Of a stretch of DNA of 64,000 nt, positions 1-11,278 are shown piece after piece. The number at the start of each line of letters is the position of its first letter. Position 1 is the first letter of the stretch. The position numbers were made by a program, and so were the translations under genes. Below the pieces are notes generated by a model. That model made no database searches. It had not been told where the DNA came from and was given only the letters and a program-made list of their open reading frames with translations. The stretch is from Apostichopus japonicus (lineage: Eukaryota > Echinodermata > Holothuroidea > Aspidochirotida > Stichopodidae), in contig NC_092582.1 of assembly GCF_037975245.1 (NCBI RefSeq), forward strand, positions 2,619,001 through 2,683,000, in the 5' to 3' direction.

Positions 1-87
1 GGCTAACAGGCTTCTTAATCATTGTATACCAGCAGCAAAGGAAGATGCTTAATTGCTTTTTAAGAAAAGTCATCCGAGATGCACATA

Positions 88-266
88 AATACCTTTATGT
101 ACTCTTAACCCCTCAAAAAGATTGGAAACTTGTAGATGATCGTGTGAGGTAAAGCTGTGTTAGGGTGCAAGATACCTTTATGCACTCTCAATCCCCCCCC
201 CCCCCCCAAAAAAAAAAAAAAAAAAAAAGATTGGGAATTTGAAGATGACCGTGTGAGGTCAAGCCT
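88..266. repeat. Diverged tandem duplication with poly-C/poly-A expansion
   Basis: Two direct copies of a roughly 65-bp segment, each running from CCTTTATG(T/C)ACTCT through AGATTGG to GATCGTGTGAGGT or GACCGTGTGAGGTC. In the second copy the middle has become a long C run followed by a long A run. Seen directly; origin unknown. Confidence 0.7.
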
Positions 267-2422
267 AGCATAATAACCAAATAATGTGTATCCACATCTC
301 AACCAGTTTCCCCTTACGTTGAGACTTTAACCAAGTAATCAAGACGGTTGTGTTGCGTCAAGTGACGTATCATGTGGGGGTCATCTTTAACCTTTGCTTT
401 TCATTGGTTCTATTCAAAGATTTAAAATTGTCTCGTCAATTTCTACCTCAATTTTTCTGATGGTCTTTTACGTTGTAGGTTAATTAATATGACATAAACA
501 CAGAGAGTGTGATTACCTAAAGTTAATATCATGAGAACTTTGAAGTTCGTTTGGTGTTACGGTTAGTGATAAGTTTCTTTCAAACACTCTTTCGTACAAG
601 CTTTCACAGCTTTGACCTTTGTTCTACGCGATATAAACTTTGAGAGTTGCCGGTATTTTGCAACGCGCGCAATTGCGAAACAGTTTTTCAATTTCAGTGA
701 TCTCTGACCTTTACCCCTATGACGTCATAACTCACGACAGGGCTCAAACCTCAAAGTTTGAAGTTCCATCAGGCTAACGATTATAACATAAGTTTACGAC
801 ATACCTTTGACGCAGTTGTTGACCAGTTTGAACTTTGACCTCAATGTACCTCAATGTAGCTTTGAAAGTCTGATAATCCTGATATGTATGAGGGCTTTGG
901 TCATTTTGATGTTGTGGTACGCGTTTAATGCCCAAAGTGCTGTTTTATTGGGGGGGGGGGGTATGCCTTTGACGCTATGACGTCATAACTAACGTAGGCC
1001 TGACATTAAGTACCCACCAAGTCCATCGGCCTTAAAGCTTAGGAGGAATTCGTGACAAACTTCTTGTTTACTCACATACACACATTGACACACGCACATA
1101 CTGTTACATACACCCAATGACACTTTTTTTTTATCCCAACCCCATATTGGTAAGGCTACCCCATGCTATCATGTTGTACCTCCCACGTATGCAAACTAAC
1201 CCACAAAAGTTTCATTTCAATAAACTAAGGGAGTGAGGTGGACAACAATTGCAGTACCAAATATTAATGTAAAATAACATTTTAGTTCCAATCTCATCCC
1301 AGTAGGCTAGATTACATGTAAAGATATGAATGATAAAGAACGCCGCCTAAACTGACCTTTGTACCTTCAGGCATGTTTATGTAATGAACGATTACAAACA
1401 TCACATTACATCACATTAAAATATCATTACAAAATATTACATCATCTCAATTTGGTAACTAGTACTATAGTGTTAATCTCACTGTAAAATACTCAGAACA
1501 TCAATGCCAAGTTACATCTAGATGTAGTTGATAAAACTGAAAATATTATAAAAATCAGTAACGATATTTTTTGGTTTAAAAATATTGTCAATGGTAAACG
1601 AATAAATTGTCTTCTATTTTATACGCGACAAACTCTTGTCGCGTTTCAAACTCTTGTCGCGTTTCAAAATCAATATATCACCCCGCAGTCAATCTTCCCT
1701 TGATATTCTATGACTTGACTTACTTTTTGAAAGTCGCTAATTAAACCACCCCGTTATTCCAAATCATTAATAACATTGTTCACAAAACAAAACAGCATAT
1801 ACACAACGAAAGCCAAACTTTACCTTTGTAGCAGGCGGAATAGATGTGTTGGGACAAGGTTACACACTCTTCCCCAACCAGTACAAGTGAAAGCGTAGAC
1901 CTCAACGGCGTAGCGTGTGTTATAAGGCCGTTGTTAATCTCATCATACATCTGGGGTCTCATCATTGAGTCCTTTACCAACTCTACTATGGTTCTCTGAA
2001 GTTATTAAACATGCCATAGGTCTTTGTTGACAACCCTGTTTAGCATCGCTGATGCTTAATCAATAGTTTTATCTATTGGTGCCTGCTAATATTGAATAAT
2101 TTCATGTTTTAACTTCTTTGTGCTTTATACATATGTACCTGGACGCAGTGGATATCTGGCTCTTCGTCGAAGAAAAGTTGCTACATTTAAGGACATTGAT
2201 ATCAGTTGTCTGTTGTTAACTCAATGATTTTCCAGACTGGTTTTGTATGTTGCAACTGTTGTGCACGACAGATCTCACACAGCAATATAGCAATTATTTG
2301 AAATATCTCACTTGCGAACGGCAAGGTTGCGGAGGGGTTAAGCATTAATGGATAATATACATTAACGAATGTTTTGTTAACGTTTATTTTGTGTCCATTA
2401 TAACACCTCTGGAAAACCAATC
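267..2422. other. Non-coding stretch upstream of the first candidate exon
   Basis: No convincing exon is visible. It holds two perfect TGACGTCA palindromes (720-727 and 978-985), both inside an ATGACGTCATAACT context, a G run near 951-961, a CA-rich patch near 1070-1110, and a 20-bp direct duplication around 1625-1665 built on ACTCTTGTCGCGTTTCAAA. The last 300 bases could contain the 5' UTR and promoter of the exon at 2423, but no TATA box or initiator is clear. Confidence 0.5.
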
Positions 2423-2551
2423 ATGTTTCGTATGGAATCAATACGAAAACAGAGGCAGAGGGCCTCATTTCGTAAATCTATCAAGGAAAAATCGGAAAAT
2501 TCCAAACCAGAAGAGAAAAACTTCGAAGTGGCCTTTAAGTCGCCTGTAAGG
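2423..2551 (+). CDS. Candidate 5' coding exon of an unidentified gene
   Basis: An open frame of 43 codons starts with ATG and begins MFRMESIRKQRQRASFRKSI; it then has a Lys/Glu-rich stretch and ends FEVAFKSPVR. It finishes exactly at a consensus donor (AGG|GTAAGT). An in-frame TAA lies about 45 bases upstream of the ATG, which suits a first coding exon preceded by 5' UTR. The peptide is very basic over residues 1-20 and charged overall, with no signal peptide or membrane segment, suggesting a cytosolic or nuclear N-terminus (inference). I do not recognise the family. A second donor (CCT|GTAAGG) lies 6 nt earlier in the same frame. The exon ends in phase 0, compatible with the microexon at 9593. 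Alternative: a chance ORF beside a chance donor. Confidence 0.5.
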
Positions 2552-5500
2552 GTAAGTTTGTAAGTAACTTCGTCTGGGTGTGTGTGGTAAGGGAGCTAAT
2601 TTTGTTTAATGAATATATTTTTGTTCATTCGTTTTTAAAACTCGTTTAAAATTTCGCGTAGTACGGTATTGTTTATCAGAAACTGTTTGTAGATCACAGC
2701 AAACTGAGTAACAGTAATGAAAGAAATTCGGTTACTATGATAAACATTAGCGAAAAGAATCATTGTAGATACTAGCCTACACACCTAACATAGATTATAT
2801 GCACGTTAACAATTGTATTTTTGTCAGAAGGAACTTTAATTTGGTTAAAGTTATGGACAGAGTCCCAAATCAAAGCTGCAGTTTACCGTAAATGTTTGGA
2901 AGAGCGGACCGTCAAAAGCATTAATTCTCACACATTCCACCGCCCATTCTATGCGTAGTGAATAGAGAGATTATGCAAAAATCAGCTGGACCGCAAGCTA
3001 GGGGTTTCAGTTTAAAGAAAACGTAGAATGGAGTATGAGATTGATATAAAGTAAATACGTAGAAGATATAATAGTATTTCACATCTTGAGGAATGTGTCA
3101 AAAGGAAGGAAAGGTGACATCCCAAGACGACAACCGAGAGAAGCACAATATTTAAGAACGTCGCACTTTTAGAAGAGGCTCAATAAAATGGCTAAACAGG
3201 TTCTCTTCACCTCCGATACACAGTTAATAGTATATGAAAGTGAATCACCAAGCTTTAAACAAGATCATTTGTGGGTTATCTATTCCCTTGTGAAAGAAAC
3301 TCGTGATATCTCACTCGAAATAAGGGGGCCGGTGTTGAGAGGGTATCAAGATGTATTACAATGATATCTCTACCCAATAATACAACATCAAATGTCACTT
3401 TAAGGACTTCCATCCAGAGGGGATGGGCATGGGTATGGGCATGGTTAAGTAGCCACAATCTCCAAAAGCATCTTTCCGAACTGATCCCTTGAATTTTACT
3501 GCCTTATCACGTGGTAGTGCTAATTTTCCAACGCGATGCCCTTTATCACAACGCAAGTTAGCCTATATCACAAAAGCGTTAATCATGACGGGATATCAAG
3601 AAAAGTAAAGACAAAACCAGTCATTAATTAGTGAAAGGAATTGGATTGGATAAAATAATGACTGACAAAAAAACTCAAAATGATCAATTGATACATTTAT
3701 TTTAAAGCTCAAGTATATAGTTTGGCTGTATTTTTGTGTCATACTCGCCAAGCCGATCATTTAATACTGGCACATTATTAATTATCCCTCAATATAAGTT
3801 ATCTATGAAATATAAAACATTGACCATACTCATAATCAGAAATTAACGATCTAACTAAAGTTGAAAAATAATGTGTCCCGCAAACTTTTTAAATTTAAAA
3901 AATCAACGCAAATTGTAAGTTTTTACAGAAAAAAATTATCTCCTTAAAATGATTCAATATAGTATGTACAACATTTTTGGTTGAATAAAATGAATTCGTA
4001 CGGATTCGATTTTACTTTCCTCATGCAACCGCCCCCCCCCCCTTCCTCCCATCCCCCTACCGCTTGAAGACTAAATATTGCAGCCATTGTTATTTTAAAC
4101 GTAAATAAACATCGTGAGTCTTCTTAGTTTATCCATAAAAGAAAAACACTCTCATGAGCTCCATAAACATTATACAAACATTGGCGTTGAGTTCAGCATG
4201 GAGACTGATGCCATGAAAGCGAAACGCAGTATCACAACTTAGTCGTGTTAAAGTTGCTACGAGGGGCATGTTTAAGGTTATCATCATTTCGTGTACTAAC
4301 TCCTTCTTTTAGCATACTAAAGAAAGCTAACAGTGTTTTAATGGAAATATCCTATAGGGTGGGCGGGATGGGGTTTGGGGTGAGGTTGGGTTGGGGCGGG
4401 GTCGAGTTGGTTTCATTCTATCAATCAATTTTAGGACTGTAAAATATACCGTGTCACAACGAGGTTAAATTCATTGGGATTGACAAACAATTGCATTTTG
4501 AACTCCAACACGAGTCTGACCAATGTTCGACTTTCTAGCATATTTCTGTCTGACATATTTGGAGGATATGTTGATAAGCAATAAGTTGCATACATTATTC
4601 TTCAAGCTGAGGATCACTTGCGACGTAAGGACTTATCTTATTTCAGGTAGTCCCTGTTGTCTTATCGGTTGCCACTATTTATATTAATATTAATGTTGTT
4701 CGTACAGTGAATTATTAAGGTTAAGCGACATTTTTTGCGGCTTTGTTTTCCGGGGAAGGAAAGTAACTTACATCAGACCTACTCACACTGTTAATTAAAT
4801 AGAATAATACATCCCATAGTCAGAATTTGAATAATCTTGTTAAAAAAATATATAGTTTATTAAAAATGAGTGAGAGAGTACGTGTCCAATATAATCTACC
4901 GTACTTATTGGTAGGAGTACATTAAGTGTTGCTTTAAGGAGGAGGCTGTGTAAGCCACGCCCCTTATCTGCTCCTCACACCTACAATCATTTGAACTAAA
5001 TAACTGTGAAGGCAAATACAAGATAAAATAATTTCTTAAGGCCAATAAACTGCAAAACTGTACCATTTTACAAACGCATAATTCCAAACTTAACTTTTCT
5101 TTGCCTTCTCCTTAAAGTGGGTCTCGGGGACACTCTCCACTCCCTAAAGACCCACAATGGTAACGCAATACCCACCTGCCTGGATATGTTACCGGCGTAG
5201 AATCCGGACTAAAGCAAGCAGGGATTTATAGTACGTAGTTTATTGCGTCTGCCTGATACATTTGTGTTGAGGGCCGATACATTATCGATTCCTATTAAGA
5301 GAGTTTACGGACATCGACTTTAAGCTTATCTTCAGCAACATGACATAAGATACACCGCGATCGAAAAAAGTTGCAAACGAAAACGTTAGCATTGACTAGC
5401 TATACCTTAACGTATGCTGGCAAAAAAAAAAAGAATCTTGTGATTTGTTAAGTATCAAAGGGGATTGTTGTTATATCTTGTATACATATGTAAACTTTCT

Positions 5501-5759
5501 TTCCAACACAACCAGCAACTTTCACGAGACTGAGTATGTTCAGTCTTATGAGATCAATACTTGAGCACGAATTGAGTTTATAAGATTCTGAGGTTCATAT
5601 TTTAGAAGACAATAATGGAAGGTGAATTTGTCTGAAATAGAACGTCTTTCCACTAATTACAGAAAATGCGACTATACTCAACGAATATTTACTACGCTGT
5701 TATACTACCACTGAGCGACTACCATCACTTTGTATTGCTTCTAAGTACTATGTCTGTTT

Positions 5760-5762
5760 ATA

Positions 5763-5793
<31 letters not shown>

Positions 5794-5795
5794 AC
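5760..5795. repeat. (TCTG)n microsatellite
   Basis: Consecutive TCTG tetranucleotides with one interruption (TGTTTG) near the left end. Confidence 0.85.
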
Positions 5796-6896
5796 GAGAA
5801 GGTTTGATATCGTTGATCATGCAGAACAATATGCATTTTTAGATCTATAACATTTTAGTAATGTTCCAGTTCTTGTCAGATTCAATCTAGTGGATAATGT
5901 GCGATGTTCCGTAATATCACCTTTCAACAGGTTCTCGTTGACCAGGGTAACATTGTGATGCGCCTTGAGCATGCACCTTTAACGATGGATATGTCTACAC
6001 TATATAATTCCTCAGTATTATGAAGATGATAACGACGATGACGATTGTTATTATTATTAAGCCAATCTTTGTCAATGTGTATCTGCTATGAAAGCGTGGT
6101 AGGCTTATAACTAGGCTAAATGCACACTGTACGTGTGTCGATGCTCATTTTGTAGAAAGATTTGTTACACTTGCTCATCAAGCACAACGAGATGCTCTGA
6201 TTACCGACCATAGCTTCACGAATAGGCTGAAGATAAAAGAACAACTGAACGAGAAAAAAGGACTAATTCATGCAGATAAAATAGGACATTGTACTATTCA
6301 GTATATAAAGAGGACAATATGGTTATAAAATACCAGCAACCTTTGCTAAGGCAGATTCAAAATACCAGCCCTCCTGTTTTCCAGTTTTCGATACCAAAAA
6401 AAATGTCAATAAGTATCGATAAGGGCATAAATGGTTGTAAGTACGATCAGGGATTTGTCATATATTTTACTGGTAGGACGATATGTTGAACTCTTCTGAT
6501 TTCTTGAGACTTTGTTTTCAAATGCTATATCAACGGACGCAAGTACTTCATGATCGCGTTGAACTGAGAGCCAACGTGCTATGTTGACATAATCGGCTTG
6601 TTTACACGTTTCGACGTTAATGTATTTAAACTAACATGATTGTTGTCAAACCATCAATCTTTGCCAGGCTTGTAGGTACCAAATTCAATCAGTTAAGCAT
6701 ATATTAATTAAACATTATTAATGACTATGATTGAAAATGCAAACATTAAAATTGTGAATTCAGTCTGGAATAAGGCCGGATCTCACATAGATTTAATATA
6801 AAATTTCACTTAAATCATTTCTTAAATTGGTTACATTTGCTGATTAATTTCTCTCGCTTCAATCAGATGCTCTTAAACAGAACTTATTTTAAACGT

Positions 6897-6921
6897 CAGC
6901 AGTTGTCGAGACCAACTGCTG
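6897..6921. repeat. Short perfect hairpin
   Basis: Arms CAGCAGTTG and CAACTGCTG are exact reverse complements around a 7-nt loop. Too short for a typical microRNA precursor; function unknown. Confidence 0.6.
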
Positions 6922-8047
6922 AGGTTAACTGACGGTTAATTGTTCCATTGGGTTGAGAAAGCACATTTCACATTTTCTTTTAATATTTTCAAGGTAGAAA
7001 TGAAGAACCCATTTTCACTACAGAATATAACAATTGTAATAATTAAAGAACAACATTAAAACATGAGTCACTCGTGGCTCGATACAATATCATATTTAGA
7101 CTTACTCAAGTCTTCTGCCTTGCGTGTGAAGGGACATTAAACCTGTGATATCTACCAAATGCAATCAAACATGATCTAAGCTATTCGGGGAAACTGTTCA
7201 TGACAGATATCTCAATCACTTAAATCAATAATCATGATTCTTGGAATTGTTTCTCCATTAACCAGTAAACTTATTTATAAACCTTTCTTGTTAGAAATTT
7301 GATTTCCTTAATTGATATCAGATCAAAACATAAAGTCTGGTAATTATTAAACATTTTGCTGGGTTATAAAACTGTTGAAATGACCTTGGAACGTATCCAA
7401 ATAAAGCTACATTATAAGCTACAGTTGATTGTGAAATGTGGATTCATACGTTTACCGTTTTGGTATCAAATGTTACGCATGGTGTTCAGAGCAGATATAC
7501 ATTAATATATATCGTCCCATAGCGGTTGCTATTTATATAATCAAGTAGTAACCTTAGTTACGTGATATGCACATATTACAGACATCAACATTCTGCCATT
7601 TAATTTTCATTTTAGTTTTAAATTTAAAACATATCCTTCAAAACCGCATGTTCATGATAAACTATGTGATAGGCTTATAGTATATGCATTACAAGATCAC
7701 ATTTTTTTTTTAAATTTTCATAAGGTTAAAATTATCTTTCTAGGATTAAAAATGTTTTGAAAAAATCCACAATTTTACACAAGTTCTATAGGATGCTATG
7801 GATGCGCTTTAAGTAGTAGAATCCAAACATACTGTAGCCTATACCCTCATCTTTAAGCAATCAAATAATGAAATTCCGTAAATCACTGGCATAGTGACTG
7901 TCAGCATGGACATTTCTGTACCCTGCTGGGGAAGACATTGTAATAGGGTGTTACATAGTAAACATTCGCGTGCCTTTACGTTGAAATATATGGGTCTATG
8001 ACAATGCGATGCACGTATATAACGTAACAGTAGCAATTACACGTCTT

Positions 8048-8139
8048 CGTATATACCGGATCTCAGTCCGTGAGTACGGATTGTCATTATGACGTATTTG
8101 TACCGCGTACGCTCATTTATTTAGTACGCGGTATATACG
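8048..8139. repeat. Nested inverted repeat
   Basis: CGTATATACC (8048-8057) is the reverse complement of GGTATATACG (8130-8139). TACCGCGTAC (8101-8110) is the reverse complement of GTACGCGGTA (8124-8133). The two right arms overlap, so the shared right side could pair with either left arm but not both fully. Confidence 0.6.
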
Positions 8140-9592
8140 GTTTTAGCGGTATAAGAGTATATAGGCCTTATGCCAACATATATGTCTTTAATTTAGATTA
8201 TGTATCGCGTCGATTAATTTATGTATTCATAGAGAAGAAACAAAACAGGTAAATTGGAAATAACTAGAAAGAGTAATAACTATATAAATATGGATATTCA
8301 TAGATATACACTATAACACATTGTACGTGCAGGGGGATGTGAAGACGTCTGTGATGATAAAAACATTACAAGCAATGTTGTTACGTTTTTAGTTAAGTAT
8401 GTGTTCTGTAAAGGGTGACTTATATATGTTATGCTGTAGACGGTTGAAAGACACTGCTACCAATGCAGGTTGTATTTTAATACCACTTTGGACTGAGGAC
8501 AGTTAATGGTAGTGAACTTGAGGTGAACCAAGTTACTGTGTTGCGGATATGACATTAAAAAGAACATGTGTTGGTTGAGTTATTAGAAATTTATAGAAAT
8601 AAATACATGGATTAACATTTACATTAAGGCTTGCACCGAGGAACTGACGTCATCATCTGTTTAGCCTTCAAAGAGAATTCCAGAGGTTTTAAGATACTTT
8701 AAATGTGAATATATTGAAATTTGGATTAGATATACAAATATTTCTATCACTCATTTTCATTCTTTTCTCGTGCATTATGGCACATAAGACGTGCTTAGAG
8801 TTGTCCATTAATTAGCACTGTGACTTTTACCCGAATTTATTGTGCTAAATACCGCTATATATGAATTTCACTTCAGAAAGGAACTTATACGCCCAAGAAA
8901 CCAACTGTCAGTTTGCATTATTGGAACTTTTATTATTTGTACTTAGCCCGACTTCTTTTTATCAAAACAAAGACTATGTGGTCACGAGGGTATAACATTT
9001 GTATGCTGCCTAACACGATTTCCATACATGAATTCCGCCGTAAATGATAGTCTAGTCGATCTGTCAGTTATATTGCCATTGAATGTATAACAAAATGGCA
9101 ACGTTCCATTACCCCAAATGCAGCTTACTACGGAAAGCGTCTATGTATTCCTAATCTAAAATCAAATTAGTCTATTTTTAACAGATGCTATTTGTAGATC
9201 AATCATTTCTTTCTTCTCTTTATATATTAACTTAATATCTGAATGAAACGAAACTTCTCAAGTCACACTTTAATGGGTGTTTTATACCTCTCTTCGCCAA
9301 CCATGCATCCGTTTAAGACAGGCTGGTAAGGGCCTCAAGACTTTCAAAAGATTATAAGGAGGAAATTTACGACAATAGTTTAATAGGTTAAGACGGTTAC
9401 TCTTCTTTTATCATATTGACTTTTACTCCCCATCTCATTCTTGACTTTTCCATTTGATGGCCATCATTTTCTGCCTTCTTTCTCTCCAGGCCATTTCCTT
9501 ACGTAAGCAACCGTGTTCGTTATTTGTCAATGGTCAAATTGTCAAGCGCGTCTGATTTATATGATATAAATATAAACCGTTCCTTTACGCAG

Positions 9593-9628
9593 GTTAAGCA
9601 CTTGTCAGATGCGCTAGAGCCACATGAG
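9593..9628 (+). CDS. Candidate 36-nt microexon, same phase as the 2423 exon
   Basis: The segment encodes VKHLSDALEPHE in 12 codons. It is bounded by a good acceptor (pyrimidine-rich CCGTTCCTTTACGCAG) and a good donor (GAG|GTAATT). It starts and ends in phase 0, as required to follow the exon ending at 2551, giving the join ...SPVR-VKHLSDALEPHE. The peptide looks like ordinary soluble coding sequence, but 12 residues are too few to place in a family. The case rests on splice signals and phase only; microexons of this size also arise by chance in long non-coding DNA. No convincing third exon was found downstream. Confidence 0.35.
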
Positions 9629-11009
9629 GTAATTAATTTGAAATCCTTGTGTTGGATACAAAGTTAGTGATATCACCAAAGCAACCTCTCTCTCTCTTCA
9701 GTCAGTCAGTTTTGATGGTAGGAGGGGGTTCCTAAGCAAGAGGTTTATGAATGTGAGCTGTCGGACGACTAAAAACAATAATACGAAGTAAGAGGTAACA
9801 CATGTCGTTCAAACTGACAAGTGACTCCCAAATAATGGGACTTTAACTTTTGAACCGTAAAATTATATTTATTTATATATATATTATGGTGGCCAATACT
9901 CGACTGCTTGTGATCTATAGGCTGTGATTAAGGATATTTATTCTATATTACTTCCTGTGTTGAATCCTCATTACAAATTAACGATATAAATAGTACATTT
10001 GGTAATAACTATAGGCATTACACAGACATTTTCTCCTCACTTTATTTTCTCTGTGCAATCATTATAAATACTCTGTGACTTCATGATTACATAACAAGTT
10101 ACAAATTTACCATATATTAAAGGGAAATCAAAATCAAACAAAACTGTTAGCAATCTGCTTATTTACTAAAAGAGCCTGTGTAAGAGAATGTGTAAAAGTA
10201 AGTTGGCCTGACGTTTCGATTCTAGCAGGATCTTCTTCAGAGGCTGAAAGGCAATTCAGAGGCTATTCAGAGGCTGAATGTCATTCAGCCTCTGATGAAG
10301 ATCCTGCTAGGATCGAAACATCAGGCCAACTTACTTTTACACATATATCAAAGGCATAATATTGAAAACGATTGAAAACAAAAACACTTTATATACAGTG
10401 TGCGGAACAGAGACTACGACCGATCCTGATTTAATACCCATTTCAGATTGGTATTAATTTATGTTATTTATCTTGGATCACGTGACCATATAATAACTAT
10501 TAAAACTCAGCTAATTCTTCATTTAAAGTTTTTTTAGTAAAAAAAAACACAAAGTACGATTTAGCACCCTCCTTAACTTTACCTAGAATACATTAACTTT
10601 AAACGCTATCGATATGAAAGATACGGTATGTACGAACAAGAAAGGTAAATAAGTCGTCGAAGTTTGTGGTGAGTATCCTGTCGTCAACTTGATACCAGCA
10701 GTATTTATTATTATTTATAAATATATATCTCTCCAACTCTGACCTACATCTGTCGATCGTTCTGAGCAGTATCAAAGGTTTAATTAGTTGTTTTATTGAA
10801 ACAGGGTCGCATGAGAAGATGTTTTGAACCCTCGGGAAAGATAGGAAAGGTCGTCATACCGTTCTCTTTCCCTTCAATAGTACTTTTTTTTAGTTCGCCA
10901 GTCACCTTAATAGTTGTAAAAATGAATGTAGATCGGTTATACCTTAGTCAAGACTTTTCATTCTTTATCATTTTAACTCTCCTATTTTCGTCTGAAAATG
11001 TTATTCTGT
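9629..11009. other. Non-coding stretch before the 36-bp satellite
   Basis: No gene recognised. A short CT run followed by CAGTCAGTCAG lies near 9690, and the hammerhead-like inverted repeat sits at 10189-10343. An acceptor-like site precedes 10802, but the ORF behind it lacks a consensus donor. Confidence 0.4.
10189..10343. repeat. Inverted repeat with two divergent hammerhead-like motifs
   Basis: The left arm (10189-10248) and right arm (10284-10343) are reverse complements over 60 bases with about 3 mismatches; the 35-bp spacer itself holds TTCAGAGGCT repeats. The right arm on + has CTGATGA (10292-10298), then GATCCT-GCT-AGGATC (a perfect 6-bp stem with 3-nt loop), then GAAAC (10315-10319): the order of a hammerhead ribozyme core. 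The left arm carries the same arrangement on the minus strand with CTGAAGA. Flanking GCCT and AGGC could form stem I. Against activity: an extra A precedes stem II, and there is no room for stem III between GAAAC and (A/G)TC. Hammerhead motifs are known in Penelope-like elements and retrozymes; membership here is inference. Confidence 0.6.
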
Positions 11010-11278
11010 TCTTCAGTTGAATGAACTACTTGTGAATAGTTTTATTCTCTAGTTATAGTAAATAGTTTTGTACAACGTCAGCTGAATAAGCTTAGACATA
11101 CAGTTTTTTAAGAACTAGTTTTGAACTAGTTTTATTCTCCTATTATAGTAAATAGTTGGGTAGGCCTACCTGTTTATTCTTCCGTTGAATTAACTACTTA
11201 TACCGTTATATCCATCGGTTGAATGAAACTATAGTTGGTTACATGAAACTTTACTCTTCAGTTGTTTTAACTACTTTT
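11010..11278. repeat. Degenerate upstream edge of the 36-bp array
   Basis: Contains decayed relatives of the satellite unit (CAGTTGAATGAACTACTTGT, TTCCGTTGAATTAACTACTT) and a 90-bp direct duplication of a TAGTTTTATTCTC...TATAGTAAATAGTT block (about 11037 and 11127). Decay at an array margin is expected when homogenisation acts on the interior. Confidence 0.6.

Larger units (their letters stand above)
2552..9592. other. Putative intron or intergenic DNA
   Basis: Seven kilobases of AT-rich sequence with no recognisable gene. Visible items are a C run (about 4031-4041), a G-rich patch (4355-4410), a TCTG microsatellite (5760-5795), a strong splice-acceptor-like tract ending at 6384, a short hairpin (6897-6921), a nested inverted repeat (8048-8139) and a TGACGTCA palindrome (8645-8652). 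If the exons at 2423 and 9593 belong together, this is their intron. Confidence 0.4.

Noticed and set aside
10292-10330. Canonical active hammerhead ribozyme
   Set aside because: An unpaired extra A sits between CTGATGA and stem II, and stem III cannot form in the available sequence, so only hammerhead-like is claimed.
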